Source: [Eubacterium] eligens ATCC 27750 (GTDB lineage Bacteria; Bacillota; Clostridia; Lachnospirales; Lachnospiraceae). Taken from it: a DNA stretch of 64,000 nucleotides. Each line of letters starts with the position of its first letter. Position 1 is the first letter of the stretch. The stretch spans positions 1,061,001-1,125,000 of the forward strand of contig NC_012778.1 in assembly GCF_000146185.1 (NCBI RefSeq). The letters are read 5' to 3'. Under the pieces are notes generated by a model, which had not been told where the DNA came from, made no database searches, and worked only from the letters and a program-made list of their open reading frames with translations. A program made the position numbers and the translations under genes. Shown piece by piece: positions 35,688 through 44,834 of this stretch.

Positions 35688-36491
35688 TTACAATACTTCG
35701 TGAGCTTTTTCAACTACATTTTCTACAACAAATGGAATTTCCTTTATCTGTGGTTCTGCAATTTTCTGCAAATGCAACAGATACTCAATATTCCCCTCAG
35801 GTCCCTTAACAGGACTGAACTCAAGATTAAGGATTTCAAATCCTATTGACATTGCATAATCAATAACCTTATTGATTACTTCTATATGCACATCTTTATC
35901 TCTTACAACGCCATGCTTTCCTACCTTCTCACGTCCTGCCTCAAACTGTGGCTTGATAAGACACACTATCTGGCCATCATCTGTAAGAAGATTTCTTACT
36001 GGAGTAAGTACCTTAGTAAGTGAGATAAATGATACATCTATACTTGAAAACTGTATTCTGTCCGCAACATCATCAGGGGTTACATAACGGATATTAGTTT
36101 TTTCCATGCATACAACTCTCTCATCATTGCGCAACTTCCAGTCAAGCTGTCCATGTCCTACATCGACAGCATAGACTTTAATTGCACCGTTCTGAAGCAT
36201 GCAATCAGTGAATCCACCCGTTGATGAACCTACATCCATACATATCTTGCCTTCAAGCGTCACATCAAAATTCTGCATAGCTTTCTCAAGCTTAAGACCA
36301 CCACGGCTAACATACTTAAGAGTTGTTCCGCGGACCTCTATCACTGCAGTGTCAGGAAATGACTGACCTGCCTTGTCTTCCTTCTGTCCGTCAACATATA
36401 CATTGCCAGACATAATAATAGCTTTTGCCTTCTCTCTTGAAGTCGCAAGCCCTTTATTAACTAATAAAACATCTAATCTTTCTTTACTCAT
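35688..36491 (-). CDS. tlyA: TlyA family rRNA methyltransferase / S4-FtsJ protein
   Basis: 267 residues. An S4 RNA-binding domain (about 1-60, ERLDVLLVNKGLATSREKAK) is joined to an FtsJ-like SAM-binding domain with MDVGSSTGGFTDCML. Relatives 2'-O-methylate 16S/23S rRNA cytidines; the Bacillus homologue YqxC is less studied. The start overlaps the end of dxs by 8 bases, indicating coupled translation. Confidence 0.95.
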   Translation of the reverse strand: MSKERLDVLLVNKGLATSREKAKAIIMSGNVYVDGQKEDKAGQSFPDTAVIEVRGTTLKYVSRGGLKLEKAMQNFDVTLEGKICMDVGSSTGGFTDCMLQNGAIKVYAVDVGHGQLDWKLRNDERVVCMEKTNIRYVTPDDVADRIQFSSIDVSFISLTKVLTPVRNLLTDDGQIVCLIKPQFEAGREKVGKHGVVRDKDVHIEVINKVIDYAMSIGFEILNLEFSPVKGPEGNIEYLLHLQKIAEPQIKEIPFVVENVVEKAHEVL

Positions 36492-38373
36492 TTCTCTTGT
36501 CCTTATTCAATACATTTGCCCATCTGTTAAGCACCTTCGCAATAATACTGTCTCTGTCAACACCTGATTCCCGTCGCAGAATATCAACATTGCCATGTTC
36601 AACATAATCATCTGGCAGTGCAATATTAAGTACATCTATGTCATTGCATGTATCATCATAATATTGACAGACCGCTTCACCAAAGCCACCTGACAAAACA
36701 TTTTCTTCCATAGTAACTATAAGTCTGTGAGACTCTGATAATCTGTCCAACATATCGGTATCAACCGGCTTAATAAAACGCTCATTGACAATTGTTATAT
36801 TATAACCCTTTTCTTTAAGCTTTTCTCTGACTGCCTGTGCCGTAATAAGCATATTGCCTGCTGCAACAAATGCAATGTCAGACTCTTCAATAATCATCTC
36901 GGCTTTTCCGTACCGGATTGGTGCATTATGCTCTTCAAGACCATCATACGCCTGACCTCTTGGATATCTTATTGCAACCGGGGAATTAAAGTTAAGCAGA
37001 GCGAATTCAAGCATTGCTGAAAGTTCACTGCCATTCTTAGGTGCCATAACAGTCATGTTTGGAATTGAAGTCAGAAATGAAAGGTCGAATATACCCTGAT
37101 GTGTCTCACCATCACTTCCAACAAGCCCTGCCCTGTCAATTGCAAATACCACATGAAGATGCTGGATACATACATCGTGAAGTATCTGGTCATAAGCTCT
37201 TTGTAAAAATGAAGAATACACAGCAAATACAGGTTTAAGACCACCTGCTGCCATTCCAGCCGAAAACGTAACAGCATGCTCTTCTGCGATTCCGACATCA
37301 AAAAATCTGTCAGGAAACCATTTAGAGAATTTATTAAGTCCTGTTCCATCAGGCATTGCTGCAGTAACCGCAACAATTGACTTATCCTTTTTGGCAAGCT
37401 GGCATATTTTTTCCGAAAATACATCAGAATAAGTCGGCTTATCAGATGATTTCAATTCTTTTCCTGTTACAATATCAAATGGTCCTATTCCATGAAACTT
37501 AGCCGGATTACGCTCTGCAGGTTTATATCCATGTCCTTTATGTGTTACAACATGGATGATAACTGCACCGTTAATTCGTTTAGCAACATGAAACACCTTA
37601 ATAAGCTTCTCAATATCATGTCCATTAACTGGGCCAAGATAAGATATTCCCATACATTCAAACATTTGTCCTGGAAGTATTATCTGCTTAAGATTACTCT
37701 TGGTTTTCTTGATTCTTTCTACAATATGGTCTCCACCCGGAAGCTTATACAGAGTATTAGTCACATTTTCCTTAAGGTCATAATATGAATCTGATGACCT
37801 TATATTACTAAGCATATGTGGTACACCGCCAACATTCTTGGCTATTGACATAGTATTATCATTTAACACAATAATAAAATTAGTCTTAAGTGAAGAAGCA
37901 TTATTAAGTGCCTCATAGGCCATTCCGCCAGTAAGCGCACCATCTCCTATAACAGAGACAACATTGTAATGCTCATTTTTTAAATCTCTTGCCTTGACAA
38001 GACCAAGTCCTGCCGATATTGAAGTCGAACTGTGTCCTGTGTCAAATGCATCAAAATGACTTTCATTTCTCTTAGGAAATCCGCTCATTCCGCCAAATTT
38101 TCTTAACTGGTCAAACTGGTTCTTTCTTCCTGTAAGAATCTTATGGGTATATGACTGGTGTCCAACATCCCATATAAGCTTGTCCTGCGGCAGATTAAAT
38201 GCCAGATGAAGTGCCATTGTAAGCTCAACCACACCAAGATTAGATGCCAGATGTCCACCTGTCTTACTAATCTTTTCTATAAGAAATCCACGGATTTCAT
38301 CCGCAAGCTGATTATATTCAATTGGAGATAATTGTTTAATATCATTCGGTTTATTTATCTTTTCAAGAATCAT
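36484..38373 (-). CDS. dxs: 1-deoxy-D-xylulose-5-phosphate synthase
   Basis: 629 residues, thiamine-diphosphate enzyme. It makes the first intermediate of the MEP isoprenoid pathway from pyruvate and glyceraldehyde 3-phosphate. GDGALTGGMAYEALN holds the ThDP-binding GDG motif, and the C-terminal transketolase domain includes DRAGLVGSDGETHQG. It lies directly downstream of ispA, so isoprenoid genes are grouped. Confidence 0.98.
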   Translation of the reverse strand: MILEKINKPNDIKQLSPIEYNQLADEIRGFLIEKISKTGGHLASNLGVVELTMALHLAFNLPQDKLIWDVGHQSYTHKILTGRKNQFDQLRKFGGMSGFPKRNESHFDAFDTGHSSTSISAGLGLVKARDLKNEHYNVVSVIGDGALTGGMAYEALNNASSLKTNFIIVLNDNTMSIAKNVGGVPHMLSNIRSSDSYYDLKENVTNTLYKLPGGDHIVERIKKTKSNLKQIILPGQMFECMGISYLGPVNGHDIEKLIKVFHVAKRINGAVIIHVVTHKGHGYKPAERNPAKFHGIGPFDIVTGKELKSSDKPTYSDVFSEKICQLAKKDKSIVAVTAAMPDGTGLNKFSKWFPDRFFDVGIAEEHAVTFSAGMAAGGLKPVFAVYSSFLQRAYDQILHDVCIQHLHVVFAIDRAGLVGSDGETHQGIFDLSFLTSIPNMTVMAPKNGSELSAMLEFALLNFNSPVAIRYPRGQAYDGLEEHNAPIRYGKAEMIIEESDIAFVAAGNMLITAQAVREKLKEKGYNITIVNERFIKPVDTDMLDRLSESHRLIVTMEENVLSGGFGEAVCQYYDDTCNDIDVLNIALPDDYVEHGNVDILRRESGVDRDSIIAKVLNRWANVLNKDKRNE

Positions 38374-38385
38374 AATGCACCTGCT

Positions 38386-39279
38386 TTATTTGTTTCTGTG
38401 TATAAGGTTAAGAACAAGCTCCTCTAAGAATTCATTCTTTCCAACACTTTTAATTATATCTAAAGCCTCATCAGACATAGACTCTACATCTGCCTCAGCT
38501 TTTTCCATTCCATATAAAGTAACATATGTTGTTTTATTGTTCTTTTCATCTGAAAATACAGGCTTTCCAAGCTCTTCTAAAGAACTTGTGACATCAAGGA
38601 TATCGTCTCTTATCTGGAATGCAAATCCTATAAGTGATGCTGCCCTGCATAACTTGTCAGCAGTCTCATCATCACAACCTGCAAGATATGCTCCGGCAAG
38701 AAATGCTGCTTCAATCAGTGCACCTGTTTTTAATCTGAATATAAAATCAAGCTGTTCTTCTGATAAAGTCCTGCCTGTAAGTTCTACATCAACAGCCTGT
38801 CCGCCTACCATGCCTTTTATTCCTGCTTTTCTTGCAATAACCTCCATTGCTTTGGCTTTTGTTTCTATATCACCTTCACCTGATACAAGCGCTTCAGCCA
38901 TAATCTCATAAGCAAGATTAAGAAGTCCGTCTCCTGCAAGTATTCCGAAATCTTCTCCGAATACCTTATGTGTTGTAAGTCTTCCTCTTCTGTAATCATC
39001 ATTATCCATTGCAGGAAGATCATCATGCACAAGTGAGTATGAATGAATACATTCCAGTGCTGCCATAAACGGATAGACAACCTGACAGTCATTGCCGCCA
39101 CAAAGTTTATATACTTCAAGCATAAGCATCGGCCTTACTCTCTTGCCGCCTGCATTAACACTGTAATTCATGGATTCTCTTATCTTCTTATCAAGTCCTG
39201 TTTCCTCAGGAAGATATCTTAATATTATATCATTAATAAAAACTACTTCCTGTTCCAATTCATTCTTAAAATCACTCAT
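38386..39279 (-). CDS. ispA: Polyprenyl diphosphate synthase (farnesyl type)
   Basis: 297 residues. It condenses isopentenyl diphosphate with allylic diphosphates, most likely to farnesyl diphosphate. The first aspartate-rich motif is DDLPAMD (86-92) and the second is FQIRDDILD. The ATG at 39277-39279 overlaps the xseB end by 8 bases; an ATG run seven codons farther upstream lacks a good ribosome site. Chain-length class is inferred from context and length. Confidence 0.95.
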   Translation of the reverse strand: MSDFKNELEQEVVFINDIILRYLPEETGLDKKIRESMNYSVNAGGKRVRPMLMLEVYKLCGGNDCQVVYPFMAALECIHSYSLVHDDLPAMDNDDYRRGRLTTHKVFGEDFGILAGDGLLNLAYEIMAEALVSGEGDIETKAKAMEVIARKAGIKGMVGGQAVDVELTGRTLSEEQLDFIFRLKTGALIEAAFLAGAYLAGCDDETADKLCRAASLIGFAFQIRDDILDVTSSLEELGKPVFSDEKNNKTTYVTLYGMEKAEADVESMSDEALDIIKSVGKNEFLEELVLNLIHRNK

Positions 39280-39472
39280 CGTCCTGTTCTCCATCATCAT
39301 TCAAAACTATGATTTGTTTCTCAACCTTGTCAAGCTGGTTATTACAGCTTTCGACAAGCTTCATCCCCTCCTGATACATTTTAAATGATGCATCAAGTGT
39401 TGTGTCTGATTTTTCCATCTGTGCAATTATTTCTTCAAGTCTTTTAAATGACTGTTCTAATGTTTTTGCCAT
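39272..39472 (-). CDS. xseB: Exodeoxyribonuclease VII small subunit
   Basis: 66 residues, helical hairpin, reading MAKTLEQSFKRLEEIIAQME with an acidic tail. It binds XseA to form the exonuclease VII complex. It overlaps xseA by 16 bases and ispA by 8. Confidence 0.95.
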   Translation of the reverse strand: MAKTLEQSFKRLEEIIAQMEKSDTTLDASFKMYQEGMKLVESCNNQLDKVEKQIIVLNDDGEQDDE

Positions 39473-40668
39473 GCTTCCCCTACCTCAATAACCTTAGATC
39501 TGATGCTTCCATCTTTAAGATAAACTGTAATCTCGTCATCTGACGACACCTGACCGGCTGATACAATTCTGTTACCTTCAGAATTCTCAATATAGCCATA
39601 GCCCATATCAAGCTTTTTCAAAGGACTTAACCCCTCAAGTTTCGAAGCATACAGACGAAGTCTGTTTCTATTTTCAGCCGCACATCTTTTTATTAACATG
39701 TTCAGCTTATCTTCTATATTCATAAGCCGCTGTCTTTTATCATATATCTGATTGACAGGGTTAAGATATTCCATCTGTAGCTTTAATCTTTCCAGATAGT
39801 CTCTTTTTGCAGACAACGAATACATCATCTGCTGCTTTAACCGTCTTTCATATTCATATATCCTGTTTTCAACAGCCGCTACCTCTGTAACAGCAAGCTC
39901 TGCCGCAGCAGAAGGTGTGGGTGCTCTCATATCAGCTACAAAATCAGTGAGTGTAAAATCTGTCTCATGTCCTACTGCTGATATTACTGGTGTTGAAGCG
40001 TTAAACACAGCCTCTACAACCTCAGGTTCATTAAAAGCCCATAAATCTTCTATTGAACCGCCGCCTCGTCCTACTATAATACAGTCAAGCCCCATCTTAT
40101 CAAGTCTGGTAATTCCGCTTACAATTGACTGCTTTGCATGTTCTCCCTGAACATATGCAGGATAAAGTACAATCTGGATATAAGGGTTACGCCTTTTGGA
40201 AATGTTCATAATATCCTGAACTGCTGCACCTGTCTTGGATGTTACAACACCTAATTTCCTGGTAAATGCAGGAAGCGGTCTTTTATACTCTTTAGCAAAG
40301 TAGCCCATATCTTCATAATACTGCTTAAGCTGTTCATACTTCTGATACAGTTCGCCAATACCTTCTTGCTGTACAGTATTGGCATACAGCTGGTATTTAC
40401 CGGCAGCGTCAAATACATCTACTCTTCCTGAAACAACAACAGACATTCCATCTTTTAACTTAAAGCTAAGCCTTGCAGCCTGACTTGCAAACATAATGAC
40501 AGAAAGTGCCGCATCAGCATCCTTTAAAGTAAAATAAATATGACCGGAGGTATGATACTTGCAATTAGATATCTCCCCCTTAACAGAAACCGAGTTAAGC
40601 AGAAAATCCTGCTTAAACATATTCTTAATATAGGAATTCACCTGCTTTACAGTATATACTCCAGCCAT
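39457..40668 (-). CDS. xseA: Exodeoxyribonuclease VII large subunit
   Basis: 403 residues, slightly shorter than the enterobacterial form. It degrades single-stranded DNA in both directions. The N-terminal OB fold begins YTVKQVNSYIKNMF and contains GHIYFTLKD. The catalytic core has IIVGRGGGSIEDLWAFN and ISAVGHETDFTL. It precedes xseB in the nusB-xseA-xseB-ispA order; folD, often in between, is absent. Confidence 0.98.
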   Translation of the reverse strand: MAGVYTVKQVNSYIKNMFKQDFLLNSVSVKGEISNCKYHTSGHIYFTLKDADAALSVIMFASQAARLSFKLKDGMSVVVSGRVDVFDAAGKYQLYANTVQQEGIGELYQKYEQLKQYYEDMGYFAKEYKRPLPAFTRKLGVVTSKTGAAVQDIMNISKRRNPYIQIVLYPAYVQGEHAKQSIVSGITRLDKMGLDCIIVGRGGGSIEDLWAFNEPEVVEAVFNASTPVISAVGHETDFTLTDFVADMRAPTPSAAAELAVTEVAAVENRIYEYERRLKQQMMYSLSAKRDYLERLKLQMEYLNPVNQIYDKRQRLMNIEDKLNMLIKRCAAENRNRLRLYASKLEGLSPLKKLDMGYGYIENSEGNRIVSAGQVSSDDEITVYLKDGSIRSKVIEVGEAWQKH

Positions 40669-40698
40669 ATATCCTCACTTTACATGCAAAAAACTGCA

Positions 40699-41121
40699 TT
40701 ACTCTTTAATTAACTTGCCTAATACACCATTAACAAAAGCTGCTGTGCTGTCAGCCGAGCCATACTTCTTGGCAAGCTCAACAGCTTCATTGAGTGCTAC
40801 ATTAGTAGGAATATCCTCATCATAAAGCATCTCATACACAGCAAGTCTCATAATAGAAAGCTCTGTCTTTCCTAGACGGCTTGTTGGCCATCCCTCAGAT
40901 ACAGAATCGATTTTCTCATCAAGCTCAGGTATAAGCTCTGCTATTGCTAATGTCTTATCCTTGATGTAATTATATTCTTCTTCCTTAAGATGTGAAGCAT
41001 CTACCATATCTGCATCTGCAAAATACAGATTAATCTGCTCTTCATACTCATCTTTGTTATCGATAAAAGGAGCTCTGAATAATAACTTAAAAATATGCTC
41101 CCTCATTGTAGATCTTGTCAT
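40699..41121 (-). CDS. nusB: Transcription antitermination factor NusB
   Basis: 140 residues, all-helical. NusB with NusE (uS10) promotes antitermination on rRNA operons. Conserved parts are TRSTMREHIFKLLFRAPF near the start and PTNVALNEAVELAKKYGS followed by FVNGVLGK near the end. It follows the Asp23 gene by 16 bases, the conserved yqhY-nusB pair. Confidence 0.97.
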   Translation of the reverse strand: MTRSTMREHIFKLLFRAPFIDNKDEYEEQINLYFADADMVDASHLKEEEYNYIKDKTLAIAELIPELDEKIDSVSEGWPTSRLGKTELSIMRLAVYEMLYDEDIPTNVALNEAVELAKKYGSADSTAAFVNGVLGKLIKE

Positions 41122-41137
41122 CTTTTAACTCCTGAAT

Positions 41138-41524
41138 TTAATTTTCTACATTAACACTGGCAACCTTAATGTTGACCTCTGTAACTGAAAGTCCTGTCAT
41201 TGTCTCTATTGCAGACTTAACCTTATCCTGAACCTTAGCTGAAACAGCTGGTATCTGTGTTCCATACTTAAGATTAAGTGTTATATCTACAAGGACACTT
41301 GACTCTTCAACTGTTACCTTAACACCCTTAGAAAGATTCTTCATTCCAAGCTTGCTTACGATTTCATTAGTGATATTACCGCCAAGGCTGTCAACACCTT
41401 CAACCTCTGTAGCAGCAAGACCAGCAATAATAGCTACAACTTCATCAGCCACCTTAACTTCGCCAATATTAACATTCTCATGTATAGAATAAGTTGTACC
41501 TCTATCTTCAAACTCTTTTGTCAT
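41138..41524 (-). CDS. Asp23/Gls24 family envelope stress protein
   Basis: 128 residues, YqhY type. The core has VKVADEVVAIIAGLAATEVEGV and LKYGTQIPAVSAKVQDKV. The family is linked to envelope homeostasis and, for YqhY, to acetyl-CoA carboxylase control, although accBC is not next to it here. GGAGG before the ATG at 41522-41524 sets the start. It has its own sigma-A promoter overlapping the end of spoIIIAH. Confidence 0.93.
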   Translation of the reverse strand: MTKEFEDRGTTYSIHENVNIGEVKVADEVVAIIAGLAATEVEGVDSLGGNITNEIVSKLGMKNLSKGVKVTVEESSVLVDITLNLKYGTQIPAVSAKVQDKVKSAIETMTGLSVTEVNIKVASVNVEN

Positions 41525-41566
41525 AACCGTCCTCCATATATTCATATTTAACTCAAAGTTAAAAAG

Positions 41567-41594
41567 ATTATAACATAAACACTAATTATTGCAA
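41567..41594 (-). promoter_or_regulatory. Promoter for the asp23-nusB-xseAB operon
   Basis: Minus strand TTGCAA (41589-41594), 16-bp spacer, perfect TATAAT (41567-41572). The -35 box is inside the last codons of spoIIIAH, letting vegetative genes be expressed apart from the sporulation operon. A small TTTAACT/AGTTAAA dyad follows in the leader. Confidence 0.75.
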
Positions 41595-42169
41595 ATATTT
41601 ATTGTTATCTTATCCGCAGCAAAGCCAGTTTTTCTTTTAATTATATCTTCAATCTGTGCTTTATCTGTATCTGAAAGCTCTGATACATTAATAACAGCAT
41701 CCACATTGGTATCAGATACTGTAACTACCGATGAATCAAAGCCTTTAGCTGATAACAAAAGTTCTATTGCCGTTTCTTTATCAGCATTGTTCTCAAGCTT
41801 TGCAAGCTGTTCAACTGCTGCTTTCTTAGCATCCTCAGCAATACCTGCATCATCAGCTATGCTTTTCAGATTCTCTATGCTTGAAGCTCTGACCTGTTCC
41901 CTGTTTAACTTAGCAGCTGCAACAGCCTCTGACTTAACTCCTGCTGATGTAAGTATAACAGTTCCCGGCTCATCTGTAAAATCTGTGTCAGCAGCCTCAG
42001 CCTCATTACTATCTGTTGACACATTGTCAGCTACAACCGCAGCTGCCTTTTCTTTATCTTTAACTTTAATTATATTATCAAGGTCACCCGCATAATTAAT
42101 ATACCCGGCAGCAGCTATCATTATAGCAAGTGCCGTAATTATAATATGATTCTTTTTTACTCTTTTCAA
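41582..42169 (-). CDS. spoIIIAH: Stage III sporulation protein AH
   Basis: 195 residues. SpoIIIAH is anchored in the mother-cell membrane and binds forespore SpoIIQ to build the channel between the two cells. A membrane segment (about 6-26, IIITALAIMIAAAGYINYAG) is followed by a low-complexity linker and the YscJ/FliF-like ring domain (about 85-195). I chose a TTG start at 42167-42169, five bases after GGAGG, giving MKRVKKNHIII; the frame stays open four codons farther to another TTG that lies on the ribosome site itself. Confidence 0.93.
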   Translation of the reverse strand: MKRVKKNHIIITALAIMIAAAGYINYAGDLDNIIKVKDKEKAAAVVADNVSTDSNEAEAADTDFTDEPGTVILTSAGVKSEAVAAAKLNREQVRASSIENLKSIADDAGIAEDAKKAAVEQLAKLENNADKETAIELLLSAKGFDSSVVTVSDTNVDAVINVSELSDTDKAQIEDIIKRKTGFAADKITINICNN

Positions 42170-42186
42170 AACTGCCTCCAAAAAAA

Positions 42187-42594
42187 TTATTCCGACATTT
42201 TCATCACTTTAATTTTATGTACAGGAACACCTAAAAGGCCATTTATCGCATCTGTGATATAAGCAACCAGATTTTTATCATCACCTCCCTCACACACTAC
42301 TAATACACCTGTAACCTCTTTTGTATCATTTGTTTTTACCAGGGTCTTTACTTTGCCTACTCCATCTGTATTTTCAAGCATCTGCTGTAGTTCTTCGCCA
42401 AGATTTTTCTCATAATCTTCTGACCCTGTGGATATAACCGGACCTGTTGTATAACTTTTTGCAGATGAACTTTTAGTTGGCATTGCAATCACCATCATAA
42501 GTATCCCTGCCAGTATTACTATAAATATTTTGTCTTTCCTTGTTTTATTCAGTAATCCTGTAAAAAATGATTCATTTTTACCACCATTATCCAC
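42187..42594 (-). CDS. spoIIIAG: Stage III sporulation protein AG
   Basis: 135 residues. It forms a large ring of the SpoIIIA-SpoIIQ channel. One membrane segment at about 22-41 (KIFIVILAGILMMVIAMP) is followed by the ring-building domain with YEKNLGEELQQMLENTDGVGKV. The start is GTG, overlapping the spoIIIAF end by 8 bases with an AGG site just upstream. It is shorter than the Bacillus protein (about 229). Confidence 0.93.
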   Translation of the reverse strand: MDNGGKNESFFTGLLNKTRKDKIFIVILAGILMMVIAMPTKSSSAKSYTTGPVISTGSEDYEKNLGEELQQMLENTDGVGKVKTLVKTNDTKEVTGVLVVCEGGDDKNLVAYITDAINGLLGVPVHKIKVMKMSE

Positions 42595-43096
42595 TTACGC
42601 CTGCCTCCCTGATATCTATCTGTTCTACAGATATTTCATACCTGCCAGCTATATCTGTTCTTAATCTGTCAATATTATCATTGCCTGCAATATTGTTTTC
42701 TTTAACATATACATTTATCATACTGACCGCCGTCATATCTGATGTGAAGCTGCATTTTACAGAAACAGTTTCCAGACCGTAAGAAGCTGCAGTGCTATTG
42801 ATATCTTCACTTATAATTTTTTCAGCCATTTTCTTGTCTGAAGTATTATATAAAGCCTGTGAGACATTATCGTTCTCCTTAGAATATGTTTTAAATCCAT
42901 TACTTATACCATCCGTAATCTCACTTATATCTGCATTCTTAATATTAAGCAGCGGAATTATTATCGCCATTACAAGTATCAGTTTCATTACAAATGCTAT
43001 GAATTCCTTATACTTTGGTGGCACAAGCTTTAATGCAATCTCTCCTGTAATTTCAAGAATAAATATTGTTTTAAACCAGTTAATAATACCTGTCAT
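42587..43096 (-). CDS. spoIIIAF: Stage III sporulation protein AF
   Basis: 169 residues with two membrane helices in the first 55 residues (IINWFKTIFILEITGEI and FVMKLILVMAIIIPLL) and a small soluble C-terminal domain with a ring-type fold. It is part of the SpoIIIA channel complex. Its end overlaps spoIIIAG. Confidence 0.92.
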   Translation of the reverse strand: MTGIINWFKTIFILEITGEIALKLVPPKYKEFIAFVMKLILVMAIIIPLLNIKNADISEITDGISNGFKTYSKENDNVSQALYNTSDKKMAEKIISEDINSTAASYGLETVSVKCSFTSDMTAVSMINVYVKENNIAGNDNIDRLRTDIAGRYEISVEQIDIREAGVSG

Positions 43097-43111
43097 TGCA
43101 CATTACCACAT

Positions 43112-44209
43112 TTAAACATATAGATTAATATTAGTTGCAAAGCATATAATTGCCATTGTTAGGCACATAAGAACAACTGTGACAGCAATCATATATATCA
43201 TATTTTCAAGACTTCCTGACAGAACAAGAACAGCTTTGACTATACGGCTGTCTGCCACAGGTTCTAATACTGCTCCAAGAATCTGATATAACAATGCCAT
43301 GACAACAAGCTTAAGAAGAGGAATTCCTATTATTACAGCCATAACAATAACCGCAGACACACCAATAGAATTCTTGACAAGCACAGCAGACCCTGCAATT
43401 GTCTTAGATACAGTCTGTGCACTGTTTCCAATGCCAGGAATCATAGAAACAGCTTTGAATAAAACGGACATTTTAAGTGAATCGCTTAATGGAAGTATCA
43501 GACTTTTTATTCCGTTAAGTCCCAGAAAAAACATAAGCATTCCTTTTACTGACAATTTTATAATCTTTGTTATAAGCTGGCACATTTTGTTGAACTTATC
43601 TTTTTCACTGAATGTATCAAACATGCCTAATATCATATATACATAATTACATCTCATAAGAACATTTTTCACGAGGACATTAACTATGTACATAAGAAAA
43701 AGAATTATCTCATAATATGCTGCAGCACTTGATGCCCCACACGAATATGCAACTGCCGGAAAAAACACCGGGCAGAGTGCCTTGTATATATCAACCGACA
43801 TCTGAACACATTCATAGCCTGTCCTTGCTGCATTAATAAACACCGCAACTATCAGCGTCATAAGAATGAATGATATAAAAAGCATCGCTGAATCAGATGC
43901 ATTTTTATCAAGCACAGTAAGAAACATTGCGCATATAGATAAAAGTAATATCTGTATCAGAACTGTTCTGTTAGAAATAATTGCCTCGGTAACTGTTTCG
44001 GTAAAGTTAAAGCCTATATCCGTATCCGAACTGGCAACCGACCTGACAAGTTCTTTAAAAGATGTCCCCTTCCAGCCATAATCATCAAGCGTACTGTCTA
44101 TGCCACTGTAATCAGCTTCATCTATCAGTGAATCATAATTAACTGTATCCTCATCCTGTGCATATATATATGTTTTCTGTATGATGAGCGCCGCCAGAAA
44201 CGCTATCAT
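43112..44209 (-). CDS. spoIIIAE: Stage III sporulation protein AE
   Basis: 365 residues from the ATG, polytopic with about seven membrane segments after an N-terminal export signal ending near YIYAQDED. It is the largest membrane part of the SpoIIIA complex. The ATG lacks a ribosome site. Eight codons upstream an in-frame CTG (44231-44233) overlaps the spoIIIAD stop as CTGA and has AGGGG five bases before it; starting there gives MTKKIIAFMIAF, a better signal peptide. I keep the ATG coordinate and regard the CTG as likely. Confidence 0.92.
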   Translation of the reverse strand: MIAFLAALIIQKTYIYAQDEDTVNYDSLIDEADYSGIDSTLDDYGWKGTSFKELVRSVASSDTDIGFNFTETVTEAIISNRTVLIQILLLSICAMFLTVLDKNASDSAMLFISFILMTLIVAVFINAARTGYECVQMSVDIYKALCPVFFPAVAYSCGASSAAAYYEIILFLMYIVNVLVKNVLMRCNYVYMILGMFDTFSEKDKFNKMCQLITKIIKLSVKGMLMFFLGLNGIKSLILPLSDSLKMSVLFKAVSMIPGIGNSAQTVSKTIAGSAVLVKNSIGVSAVIVMAVIIGIPLLKLVVMALLYQILGAVLEPVADSRIVKAVLVLSGSLENMIYMIAVTVVLMCLTMAIICFATNINLYV

Positions 44210-44229
44210 AAAGGCAATTATTTTCTTAG

Positions 44230-44619
44230 TCAGACAATCCCCTCTGAAACCATTTCAAAAAGAGTTACTATAACCGGTATGCATAAACCCGCAACAGAAA
44301 TCCTGGCGTATATTTCCATAGCTGACGCAAGTGCTGCAAATCCATTTTCTTTACATATATTTGATGATATTTCTGTTACATACGATATACCTATAACTTT
44401 GACTATCAGCTTTATATATTCCTGATTAATACCGGCAGTAAACATATTGATTCTTGTGTACACGGATATAAGCCCGTTAAATACAAGCATTGCTGTTCCT
44501 ACACACAGAACAACTGACACAAAAGTCCCCATTGAAGAGCCTGTACTTTTCAAAACCAGAGCAAGAATCACACCTGTAACTGCACACACCGAAAGCGACA
44601 ACACATTAATATGTACCAC
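44230..44619 (-). CDS. spoIIIAD: Stage III sporulation protein AD
   Basis: 129 residues with four hydrophobic segments. It shows the family arrangement LSLSVCAVTGVILALVLK at the start and a C-terminal VAGLCIPVIVTLFEMV. It is a membrane component of the SpoIIIA complex. The start codon is uncertain: a GTG at 44617-44619 lies immediately next to a GGGG run, and a second GTG five codons later is possible. Confidence 0.9.
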   Translation of the reverse strand: MVHINVLSLSVCAVTGVILALVLKSTGSSMGTFVSVVLCVGTAMLVFNGLISVYTRINMFTAGINQEYIKLIVKVIGISYVTEISSNICKENGFAALASAMEIYARISVAGLCIPVIVTLFEMVSEGIV

Positions 44620-44625
44620 CCCCTA

Positions 44626-44820
44626 TCACAATTCAAAAAGCTTTTTCATGGTAGTAAACAATTCAAGTATATAAGGTAATATCCAGTATATGACAATAAG
44701 AAGCCCTGCCAGTGCAGTAAGCGCTGCCTGGTCATCTCTTCCATTATGCTTTAATATCTGGTTAAGTATTGAAACAACTATGCCTACCGCTGCAATTTTG
44801 AATATTATGCTTACCTCCAT
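44626..44820 (-). CDS. spoIIIAC: Stage III sporulation protein AC
   Basis: 64 residues with two membrane helices (IIFKIAAVGIVVSILNQILK and ALAGLLIVIYWILPYI). GGAGG precedes the ATG at 44818-44820. It is a small membrane part of the SpoIIIA complex. Confidence 0.94.
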   Translation of the reverse strand: MEVSIIFKIAAVGIVVSILNQILKHNGRDDQAALTALAGLLIVIYWILPYILELFTTMKKLFEL

Positions 44821-44834
44821 ACTTCACCTCCGAT

